Source: Cyanobacteria bacterium HKST-UBA02 | GTDB lineage: Bacteria; Cyanobacteriota; Vampirovibrionia; Obscuribacterales; Obscuribacteraceae | NCBI GenBank assembly: GCA_020431945.1 | Contig: JAGQHH010000266.1 | Span: forward strand, 1-13,020 | Direction of reading: 5' to 3' | Length of the DNA: 13,020 nt | Position numbers and translations under genes: made by a program | Part shown: positions 7,574 through 13,020 of the stretch, one piece after another | How the letters are laid out: every line of letters starts with the position of its first letter | Position numbering within the stretch: position 1 is the first letter of the stretch | The notes under the pieces: model-generated | What the model saw: the letters and a program-made list of their open reading frames with translations, nothing else | The model's database searches: none | Told to the model about the DNA's origin: nothing

Positions 7574-7819
7574 TTAAGAATCGCCGAAATGTCTCTCGTC
7601 GGTCAGGAAGCCCAGGGCGAGACCGGACACTGCTCCAACAACCGCGCCCCAGACAGCGCCACCGGCAAACCCGAAATAAGGATCCACCGAGATGGGAAGC
7701 GGCCAGTATTTGATGATTTCGAAGGAGGCTCCGCTGACCACCGCTCCCAGAACCGCCAGCACCAGCATGGCAGTAACCGGAAATGACAATCCCGAATCCT
7801 GTTGTTCTTTTTTAGCCAT
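7574..7819 (-). CDS. Small two-helix membrane protein
   Basis: An 81-residue protein of unknown function with a short charged N-terminus (MAKKEQQDSG), a hydrophobic helix at about 14-37 and a second, glycine/alanine-rich helix at about 50-73 (FAGGAVWGAVVGAVSGLALGFL), whose small-residue spacing favours helix packing. It ends in a hydrophilic DERHFGDS tail. The start is taken as ATG 7819 because GAGG (7826-7829) lies 6 nt upstream; a TTG two codons earlier would sit on top of that ribosome site. It overlaps no other gene and is followed 4 bp later by the hydrolase start, so the two are likely one transcript. Glycine-zipper-like small proteins are common and diverse, so no function is offered. 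Confidence 0.75.
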   Translation of the reverse strand: MAKKEQQDSGLSFPVTAMLVLAVLGAVVSGASFEIIKYWPLPISVDPYFGFAGGAVWGAVVGAVSGLALGFLTDERHFGDS

Positions 7820-7915
7820 CTTCAACCTCGAATATCTTTTGCCGACCTTGATTTTAGTTAAGCTTCGGGCTTCACCAACGCCAGCCAGTATAGCACTCGA
7901 GGTAGCCTTCGTGAC

Positions 7916-8476
7916 TCAAGGCTGCTTATCGATAGTCGGAGAATTAACACGCCGGCAAAAGGCAATCCCTGCGACAGTTTTGGCATCCCGGATGGCGCCG
8001 CTCTCGACCATCGACCAGGCCTCATCCACCGACAGCTTTACAACATCGGTCTCTTCATCCATATCGAGATTCTTGCCCTCGAAGACGAGATCGCTGGCGT
8101 GGTAGAGGTAGAGCACCTCGTCGCAGAACCCCGGCGCCGAGTAGAGACTGGTGAGGGTTCGCCACTGGCTTGCCCGGAAACCGGTTTCTTCGATTAACTC
8201 TCGTTGAGCCGCAAGAAAAGGATCTTCCCCCTTCTCGATGCGTCCGGCCGGCAGCTCGATGATCGTCTGATCCAGCGAATACCGGTACTGCCTCACGAAA
8301 AGCAGCTCGTGGTCGCTACTCTGAGCGGCGATCACAACCCCGCCGTTGTGCTCGATCACCTCTCGCAGAACCGTGGTGCCGTCGGCAACCTGCAAAGTAT
8401 CGATCCGTAAATTGATGATGTGACCATCGTGAATGCGCTCTGTCTTGATTCTGTCTTTCAGTGTAAATAAAGTCAC
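7916..8476 (-). CDS. Nudix hydrolase, ADP-ribose pyrophosphatase type
   Basis: Hydrolyses nucleoside diphosphate sugars such as ADP-ribose to AMP and sugar phosphate; cytoplasmic, Mg-dependent. With the start chosen here the protein is 186 residues. A complete Nudix box, G-x5-E-x7-RE-x2-EE-x-G-F, spans residues 78-100 (GRIEKGEDP...RELIEETGF). It is preceded by VRQYRYSLDQTIIELPAG (61-78) and followed by SLYSAPGFCDEVLYLYHA (110-127), both typical of the NudF/ADPRase group. The start is GTG at 8476, with GGAG (8484-8487) 7 nt upstream. The open frame runs on to 8596, but that extension crosses the divergent folC start and adds residues with no family match. Its stop overlaps a 6-bp inverted repeat (AGCCTT 7904-7909, AAGGCT 7918-7923). 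Divergent from folC; followed after 96 bp by the small membrane gene. Confidence 0.92.
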   Translation of the reverse strand: MTLFTLKDRIKTERIHDGHIINLRIDTLQVADGTTVLREVIEHNGGVVIAAQSSDHELLFVRQYRYSLDQTIIELPAGRIEKGEDPFLAAQRELIEETGFRASQWRTLTSLYSAPGFCDEVLYLYHASDLVFEGKNLDMDEETDVVKLSVDEAWSMVESGAIRDAKTVAGIAFCRRVNSPTIDKQP

Positions 8477-8584
8477 CGTCGGGCTCCGCTGGATTCTACA
8501 GGAGTCTACCTGAATAAGTGCGACCCATAGTATCGGATAAAAGTCCGGAATGCGTACAAACCTTGTGTGCAAGAATAAAGGACC

Positions 8585-9922
8585 ATGAATTATCAAGAAT
8601 CGGTAGCGTTCATCGAGAGCCTGGCTCCCATGGTGGAGTCTCCCAGCCTTGCAAGAATCAAGGCTTTTCTCTCATGGCATGGCTCGATTCAAAACGAGAT
8701 CCCCACGATTCATGTCGGGGGTACCAATGGCAAGGGCTCCACGGCAACCATCGTAGACTCGCTTCTGCAGGCCCTCGGTCTCAAGGTGGGCAGGTTCATC
8801 GGTCCCCATCTCCTGCGCTGGAACGAAAGGCTGAATATCAACGCCAGAGCCATCGACGACGAGCGATTCGCCGAGCTGGTGACCAGGGTGAAAGGACTCT
8901 CCGAAAAGTTCGCCGGTGAGTATCCGGACCTCGGTCCCCTGAGCTGGTTCGAGATCCTCACCGCCATGGCTTTCATCTATTTCAAAGAGGAAGGCTGCGA
9001 TTACCAGGTGCTGGAGGTCGGACTCGGCGGCAACTTCGATGCCACCAATGCTGCTGACAACGTCTGCGGAACAATCATAACCAATGTCGATCTGGACCAC
9101 ACCCAGATTCTCGGGGATACAGTGGAAAAGATCGCCTCGGAAAAGGCAGGCATTATCAAGCCAGGCATCCCCGTTTTCACCCAGGCCAGAGGTGCCGCCC
9201 TCGATGAGATCCTCAGGCAAGCCGCTCAAATGGAAAGCCGCGTCTATTCAGGGGATGCTCCGCCGGCCTCCGGAACCCTTCTTGCCGGAGTGATACGCGA
9301 GCACCTGGACGAGCTCCTGGACTCCATTTCCCTTCGCGGTCCCCACCAGCGCAACAATGGTCGGCTGGCTCTTTTCAGCCTGAGCCTCATCGAAGACCTC
9401 GACAGGCCCGTGGCGGCTCTGGGAGAGCAGGTAGTGAGCAGGCTCAAGGACGGTCTCTCGCGAATCTACTGGCCGGGACGGCTGCAAACTTTGCACACGA
9501 ACGGCAACGAGAACGACATCATTCTGGACGGTGCCCACAATCCAGCCTCGGCAAGAGTCCTCAGAGTCGCCCTGGATCAACTGGGCTTGAAGCGCTGTTG
9601 TTTCGTCCTGGGCTTCTATAGGAGCAAGGATGCCGAGGGCTTTCTCAAGAGCCTCCCGGGCAAGGACGACCGGGTCATAGCTTGCCGCCTCCACTCCCGC
9701 CGGAGCGCCTATTCGCCCGAGGCGATCATGAAGATGTGCAAGGATCTCGGAGTGAGCGTCAAGACTGTCGAGTCGGTGGCGGAAGGTATCGAAGAGGCGC
9801 TGGCCAGCCGCCTTCCTGGCGAAACTATCGTGGCCACGGGAAGCTTTGCAGTACTAAAGGAGACCATGGAGCTCTTCGGCTGGCAGAGCGTCGACATGGG
9901 CACCCCGCTGGGCTTGACATAA
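8585..9922 (+). CDS. folC: Bifunctional folylpolyglutamate synthase / dihydrofolate synthase
   Basis: Adds glutamate to dihydropteroate and to reduced folates using ATP, in the cytoplasm. About 445 residues, normal for FolC. The Mur-ligase-type P-loop GTNGKGST is at about 46-53. GRFIGPHLLRWNERLNINA (about 70-88) is the conserved folate/omega-loop region. ITNVDLDHTQILGDTVEKIASEKAGIIKPG (166-195) contains the Lys expected to be carbamylated (about 188). WPGRLQTL and DGAHNPASARVL (about 297-327) are the C-terminal ligase signature. ATG 8585 is preceded by AAAGGA close to the start; the N-terminal ESVAFIESLAP matches the usual FolC beginning, so later Met codons are unlikely. Divergent from the Nudix gene across 108 bp; followed 42 bp on by the multi-domain beta-sandwich gene. 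Whether both activities are present cannot be told from sequence. Confidence 0.95.
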   Translation: MNYQESVAFIESLAPMVESPSLARIKAFLSWHGSIQNEIPTIHVGGTNGKGSTATIVDSLLQALGLKVGRFIGPHLLRWNERLNINARAIDDERFAELVTRVKGLSEKFAGEYPDLGPLSWFEILTAMAFIYFKEEGCDYQVLEVGLGGNFDATNAADNVCGTIITNVDLDHTQILGDTVEKIASEKAGIIKPGIPVFTQARGAALDEILRQAAQMESRVYSGDAPPASGTLLAGVIREHLDELLDSISLRGPHQRNNGRLALFSLSLIEDLDRPVAALGEQVVSRLKDGLSRIYWPGRLQTLHTNGNENDIILDGAHNPASARVLRVALDQLGLKRCCFVLGFYRSKDAEGFLKSLPGKDDRVIACRLHSRRSAYSPEAIMKMCKDLGVSVKTVESVAEGIEEALASRLPGETIVATGSFAVLKETMELFGWQSVDMGTPLGLT

Positions 9923-9964
9923 CACTTCTTGAAACACCACTTATGGTATAAAATCACGAATCTC

Positions 9965-11728
9965 ATGACAGAAACCAAGAAAAGACTGAATCTCAGCGGG
10001 CAGGTGCGACACCAGGGCATGCCCGTATCCGGCGTCCGGGTAAGGCTCTTTCAGCAGTACCAGCTGGATGGCAGCGGCTCTTTTCTTGCCTCCAGCCCGC
10101 TTGACGTGAAAGAGACAGCCAGAAAAGGCGAGTTCGAATTCCATGTACCGCCCGGGTTTTATTGCCTGGAGGCAATTCCCACGAGCGATAACCGCCTCTT
10201 GAAGTGCAAAGTGGAGAATATCAGGGTCGACAAAAGCTCGACCACATACGACATAGGTCTCAAGCCGGGTACTGTTTTGAGAGGCAGCATTGCCACTACT
10301 GGCGGTGAGCTTGTCAGAAGCGGCGAAATCATGGCTCTCGGGGTCGAGCCCAGCTCTTACTGGTCCCTGGCGCCGATCCAGGAAGACGGCTCCTTCTCTC
10401 TGGTTCTGCCGAGAGGTCGATTCCAGCTTCTCTCGAGATCATCGCCGGGTGAGAATGATGATACTGATTCCAGTGGCAAAGAGTTTGCCTATCTGAGCAC
10501 CAGCCTCGGCGTCATCGACGTGTATGGAGACGAGACCCTGGAGCTTGTCCTGCCAGAGCTGCTCCGCTTCGCAGGCGAGGTCGTCGATGTTTTCGGTCAC
10601 CCTGTAGTCGATGCTCTGGTCACCCTCGAGCCGACGGAACAGGAAAACAGTCCCAGTATCGGCGAGCTGAACCTGGATGTTTCGACTCTGACAAACGAAA
10701 AAGGCAAATTCGAGCTCCATGTAGAACCGGGCATCTACGATCTTGCCATTCAGCCCCGGGATGCCACCAAGCATTTCGGAATCAGGGAAGATGCGGTGAG
10801 AATTACCAGTGCTGCTATCCGCAAATACACCCTGGAAGAAGGCTATCGAATGGAAGGTGAGGTCAACTTCGAGGATGACCCCCTCCCGAATTGCCTGGTA
10901 CGCGTCCAGGCCGCCGAATCGGATCGGGAATTCATCACCAAAACTGATCCCAGAGGCAGATTCGGAGTCAGCCTTCCCGGGGGCACCTATCTGCTGGTAG
11001 TCTCAGCCCACCCGAAAAATTCCCCGACAGTGAAGATCGATGGCGCCGAGCACAGCGGTCTCGCCCCCTGGGCCCGCATGATAACAGTCAGCGGCGACAC
11101 CCATGCCGAAGTCAAACTCAAGACCGGAACGGCTCTCCGGGGAAGGGTTCTAGACGATTCAGGTCAGGCCAGATCCGGAGTCAAGGTTTCAGTGTTCGCT
11201 CTCGAAGAAGAAGAGAAAAGCGACTCCCAGGAACCGGCAGGAGAAAGGCTGAACCGCGCTCTTGCTCACGCAGTAACGGATTCGGACGGACGTTATTCGA
11301 TTTTCCTCTCCCCCGGAGACTATTTCCTGGTGGTCCACAAAGACTTCGACCATGGCGTTCGCATAAAGATGGGCCAGGAGCCCGCCAATGTCGACATCAA
11401 CTGGCACGGATGGTGCCAGGTGCGATTCGAGCTCACCGGCGAAGACGACGCCAGAGTGCCTCGCTGCCAGGTGAAATACCATCCGTACGGGCAACCCGAC
11501 GAAGAACAAGAAGGCGATTCCCATCTTCCTTTCGGCTATGTGATGACCGGCGATGACGGCAAATGCTGCCTCACTCTCCCTGCCGGGGTCTACTCTTTCC
11601 TTTTCAGCCCGCCCCAGGCAGGCTCATATGACTCGAAAAATATCCGTCAGCTATCAATCAGTAAAGATCTGAGCAAAAAAGTAATTCTTCCTCTGAAGAC
11701 TGGTGATCTGGCCAGGGATCTAGATTGA
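9965..11728 (+). CDS. Cytoplasmic-looking protein of six carboxypeptidase-regulatory-like beta-sandwich repeats
   Basis: A 587-residue protein of unknown role, built from about six units of roughly 95 residues at about 9-98, 103-199, 200-293, 295-388, 389-480 and 484-578. Each follows the CarboxypepD_reg/CnaB plan: a strand with 'L.G.V', a 'P..g..V.v' strand, a 'T.d.Gkf.' turn, then 'lppG.Y.L.v' (e.g. GEFEFHVPPGFYCLEAI, GKFELHVEPGIYDLAI, GRFGVSLPGGTYLLVV, GRYSIFLSPGDYFLVV, GKCCLTLPAGVYSFLF). Such domains normally sit in exported or surface proteins, but neither the ATG 9965 start nor a possible TTG at 9929 gives a signal peptide, and there is no membrane segment, sorting motif or catalytic domain. 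ATG 9965 is preferred though it lacks a Shine-Dalgarno; TATAAAAT lies just upstream (9947-9954). It follows folC by 42 bp. Confidence 0.85.
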   Translation: MTETKKRLNLSGQVRHQGMPVSGVRVRLFQQYQLDGSGSFLASSPLDVKETARKGEFEFHVPPGFYCLEAIPTSDNRLLKCKVENIRVDKSSTTYDIGLKPGTVLRGSIATTGGELVRSGEIMALGVEPSSYWSLAPIQEDGSFSLVLPRGRFQLLSRSSPGENDDTDSSGKEFAYLSTSLGVIDVYGDETLELVLPELLRFAGEVVDVFGHPVVDALVTLEPTEQENSPSIGELNLDVSTLTNEKGKFELHVEPGIYDLAIQPRDATKHFGIREDAVRITSAAIRKYTLEEGYRMEGEVNFEDDPLPNCLVRVQAAESDREFITKTDPRGRFGVSLPGGTYLLVVSAHPKNSPTVKIDGAEHSGLAPWARMITVSGDTHAEVKLKTGTALRGRVLDDSGQARSGVKVSVFALEEEEKSDSQEPAGERLNRALAHAVTDSDGRYSIFLSPGDYFLVVHKDFDHGVRIKMGQEPANVDINWHGWCQVRFELTGEDDARVPRCQVKYHPYGQPDEEQEGDSHLPFGYVMTGDDGKCCLTLPAGVYSFLFSPPQAGSYDSKNIRQLSISKDLSKKVILPLKTGDLARDLD

Positions 11729-11810
11729 ATATCCTTTACGAATAGACTCTCCACGATATACATTTAAATTATGGAGTCTGTTGTCATAAGCATAAAAAAC
11801 ATAGGATATT
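11728..11810. repeat. Nested inverted repeats after the beta-sandwich gene
   Basis: Two nested inverted repeats start at the last base of the stop codon. The outer arms are AATATCC (11728-11734) and GGATATT (11804-11810). The inner arms are AGACTCTCCA (11744-11753) and TGGAGTCT (11772-11779), pairing as 8 bp with a 2-nt bulge. The loop contains the palindrome ATTTAAAT (11762-11769). It could be an imperfect transcript end or an RNA-stability structure; there is no clean T tract. Confidence 0.45.
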
Positions 11811-11835
11811 GTGAAGGAAGCCCTTACTTTTGCTC

Positions 11836-11866
11836 AAAAAACCCGTCAGAAATTCTGTTGAACGGG
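11836..11866 (-). terminator. Intrinsic-type terminator oriented on the minus strand
   Basis: Read on the minus strand, CCCGT (11866-11862) pairs with ACGGG (11846-11842). An inner CAGA/TCTG helix lies within the loop, and the stem is followed directly by six T residues (11841-11836). On the plus strand the same stem is preceded by A6 but followed by ATTAAT, so it works best as a minus-strand terminator. No minus-strand gene lies directly upstream of it, because the TPR gene at 11898 is on the plus strand. Confidence 0.45.
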
Positions 11867-11897
11867 ATTAATACTTAGTACAACCGAGGGTCAATAC

Positions 11898-12500
11898 GTG
11901 AGCGAAAACACGCAAAAACGACGGCGACCAAAAGTGCCCACCAGCCCGTGGGATATTCTCATTGCCTCCGTAGAGCAGGCCATGGAGAAAGGGCAGTGGG
12001 AAGAATCCGAGCGCCTGGCCCTTTCGGCACTGGAAGAAGCCGAATGCTTCGAGCCGGACGACCGGAGACTGGGCATCACTCTCGAGCTAATGTCCGAAAT
12101 TTACTACATGATTCAGGAATACAACAGAGGAGCACCGGTAGTCCGCCGCCTCCTCCAGATGTATATCCGCTGCCTCGGACCGGACCATATCGACACCGGC
12201 ACGGTAACCCACAACGCAGCCATGCTCTATCACTCCTGGGGAAAACACACAGAAGCCGAGCCCTTCTATGTCCAGGCCCTGAGAATCAAGAAAAACCGCC
12301 TCGGCAGGTCTCACCCCCAGGTCATGACCCTGCTCGGACACTACATCCAGCTTCTCTACCAGACAGATCGAGTGAAAGAAGCCGAAGAACTCAAATCCAC
12401 AGCCATCGCAGTCTCCTCCGGAAAGTTCACCCGTTCCGGCCAGTGGACCGCAATCCCAACCCCCGCGGAAGATTCAGCCCTTTTTACCGAAAAGGGCTGA
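11898..12500 (+). CDS. TPR protein, kinesin-light-chain-like repeats
   Basis: A 200-residue soluble protein with tetratricopeptide repeats, probably a binding scaffold; partner unknown. A basic N-terminus (TQKRRRPK, residues 5-12) precedes about four helical-repeat units. The clearest segments are GQWEESERLALSALEEAECF, CLGPDHIDTGTVTHNAAMLY and GKHTEAEPFYVQALRIKKNRLGRSHPQV; the final 35 residues are unstructured. The start is GTG at 11898, with GAGGG (11886-11890) 7 nt upstream. No signal peptide or membrane helix. Its repeat wording (AEPFYVQALRIKK, LGPDHID) parallels the 205-residue TPR gene at 1342, so the two look like paralogues. It stands alone: preceded by a structured 169-bp gap and followed by a repeat-rich convergent gap. 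A 4-bp hairpin, GGGC-TGA-GCCC, lies over its stop codon. Confidence 0.88.
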   Translation: MSENTQKRRRPKVPTSPWDILIASVEQAMEKGQWEESERLALSALEEAECFEPDDRRLGITLELMSEIYYMIQEYNRGAPVVRRLLQMYIRCLGPDHIDTGTVTHNAAMLYHSWGKHTEAEPFYVQALRIKKNRLGRSHPQVMTLLGHYIQLLYQTDRVKEAEELKSTAIAVSSGKFTRSGQWTAIPTPAEDSALFTEKG

Positions 12501-12816
12501 GCCCCACTCCGGGGATCGGAAGAGGTTTGAGAGAGAATCTCAAGGTCCTCGCTCAGGCGAGATCGCATCTGCGCACGCGCCCTGGCATCTGAGAGAATCT
12601 CAAGTTTTGCTGCTCGGGTCCGAGCCAATTTGAGAGAGAATCTCGAGCTCCTCGCTGGCAATTCCCCTGGTTTTGAAAATATGACTCAGAGATCAACTTT
12701 TTCGGAAATTTCTTGATCTCAGAGTCATGTCACCCCCAGACCAGAGAGAATCCCGGGTTTCTAGCCCATTCATGAGAGACGGTTTCGAGATTCTCTCTCA
12801 AAACCCGAACCCAGCC
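12501..12816. repeat. Repeat-rich convergent intergenic region (GAGAGAATCTC hairpin family)
   Basis: This 316-bp gap between two convergent genes contains three exact copies of the 16-nt word TTTGAGAGAGAATCTC: 12526-12541, 12629-12644 and, inverted, within 12783-12803. Two degenerate copies are TGAGAGAATCTCAAG (12590-12604) and AGAGAGAATCCCGGG (12743-12757). The first and third copies share 26 of 28 bases (12526-12553 and 12629-12656), including a following TCCTCGCT. Each unit can fold on itself (TTGAGA-GAGAA-TCTCAA at 12527-12543). CTCGC-TCAG-GCGAG (12548-12561) and TGAGAGA/TCTCTCA (12773-12779, 12794-12800) are further hairpins. No coding frame explains it, and spacing is irregular, so it is not a CRISPR array. 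Confidence 0.8.
12681..12728. repeat. 16-bp near-perfect inverted repeat between convergent genes
   Basis: ATGACTCAGAGATCAA (12681-12696) and TTGATCTCAGAGTCAT (12713-12728) are reverse complements except for one A-A mismatch, around a 16-nt loop. It lies near the middle of the convergent gap, so both transcripts could use it as a 3'-end structure. Neither side is followed by a T run, so rho-independent termination is not assured. Confidence 0.75.
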
Positions 12817-13020
12817 CTAAGCGCCACTCTGCGACTGAACCGCTTCGTCCAGATAGACCCTTCGTCGCTGGCAGTCCCGGATTAGAAGAACGGCTTTGTC
12901 CTCGGACAGCTGTCCGAGCTCGATCAGACGCAGGGCCTTCACCGCGGACATGAGGACGGACTGGTCGAGCAATCCCAGCTTCACAAGAATCCGGCTGACG
13001 TCTCCACCGTTCTCGCTTTG
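12817..13020 (-). CDS. GspE-N/MshEN-like helical protein, C-terminal fragment
   Basis: The minus strand is open from the right edge to a TAG at 12817-12819, giving the last 67 residues of a protein whose start lies outside the window. The fragment reads as a small helical module: SRILVKLGLLDQSVLMSAVKA, then LIELGQLSEDKAVLLIRDC, then RVYLDEAV. The 'iLv..GLld...l..A......G.l....A..li..c......LdeA' rhythm resembles the N-terminal domain of type II secretion/MSHA ATPases (GspE-N/MshEN), which is also found alone or in tandem in Cyanobacteria-related genomes. There is no ATPase motif in this part, and because this is the C-terminus, the protein is not a normal GspE. The assignment is by pattern only. 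Convergent with the TPR gene at 11898 across the repeat-rich gap. Confidence 0.6.
   Translation of the reverse strand, partial: QSENGGDVSRILVKLGLLDQSVLMSAVKALRLIELGQLSEDKAVLLIRDCQRRRVYLDEAVQSQSGA

Noticed and set aside
7861..7923. Terminator after the Nudix gene
   Set aside because: Two small hairpins (AAGC-TTCGG-GCTT, and AGCCTT/AAGGCT over the stop) are present, but neither is followed by a T tract on the minus strand.
8477..8596. N-terminal extension of the Nudix protein to 8596
   Set aside because: It would overlap the divergent folC start and adds about 40 residues unlike the family; GTG 8476 has a well-placed GGAG.
12356..12661. Minus-strand open frame of 101 codons with repeated EILS words
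   Set aside because: Overlaps the TPR gene antisense; the repeated words are produced by the GAGAGAATCTC repeats rather than by a conserved protein.
12526..12803. CRISPR array
   Set aside because: Repeats are short, partly degenerate, irregularly spaced (about 62, 41 and 112 bp) and one is inverted; no cas gene nearby.

Overview
The window looks like ordinary chromosome from a free-living bacterium. The mix of kinesin-light-chain-style TPR proteins (repeated 'LGPDH' signatures), long Pro/Met/Gln-rich linkers, a GspE-N-like helical module, a six-fold carboxypeptidase-regulatory-like protein and a B. subtilis-type AcsA suggests a non-photosynthetic relative of Cyanobacteria (Vampirovibrionia/Melainabacteria, e.g. 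Obscuribacterales). That placement is inference from protein style; there is no rRNA or other marker here. No tRNA, rRNA, CRISPR, IS element, integrase or phage gene was seen.

Layout. 1-1150 (minus): N-terminal two thirds of acetyl-CoA synthetase acsA, running off the left edge. It is divergent, across about 190 bp, from a plus-strand pair at 1342-2865: a small TPR protein, then a zinc-ribbon protein with two membrane segments (6 bp apart). That pair converges, with only 11 bp between stops, on a minus-strand block at 2877-8476. Read in its own direction, the block is: Nudix hydrolase (ADP-ribose pyrophosphatase type), a small two-helix membrane protein, a secreted alpha/beta hydrolase starting at TTG 4 bp after it, a 922-residue TPR/proline-rich/transmembrane protein, and a secreted NlpC/P60- or CHAP-like cysteine hydrolase. 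From 8585 the plus strand carries folC, a 587-residue protein built of six beta-sandwich (carboxypeptidase-regulatory-like) units without a signal peptide, and a second small TPR protein. The right edge (12817-13020, minus) holds the C-terminus of a GspE-N-like protein.

Functional reading. Housekeeping metabolism (acetate activation, folate polyglutamylation, nucleotide-sugar sanitation) is interleaved with lineage-type genes that have TPR or disordered-linker scaffolds and envelope segments. The 922-residue protein and the secreted cysteine hydrolase lie 32 bp apart on the same strand, so they may form an envelope-related unit, but no function can be assigned from sequence alone.

The most unusual non-coding stretch is the convergent gap 12501-12816. 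It holds several copies of a 16-nt hairpin-forming word (TTTGAGAGAGAATCTC), two degenerate copies, one inverted copy and, in the middle, a 16-bp near-perfect inverted repeat. Smaller structured intergenic elements lie at 11728-11866, including an apparent intrinsic terminator pointing antisense.
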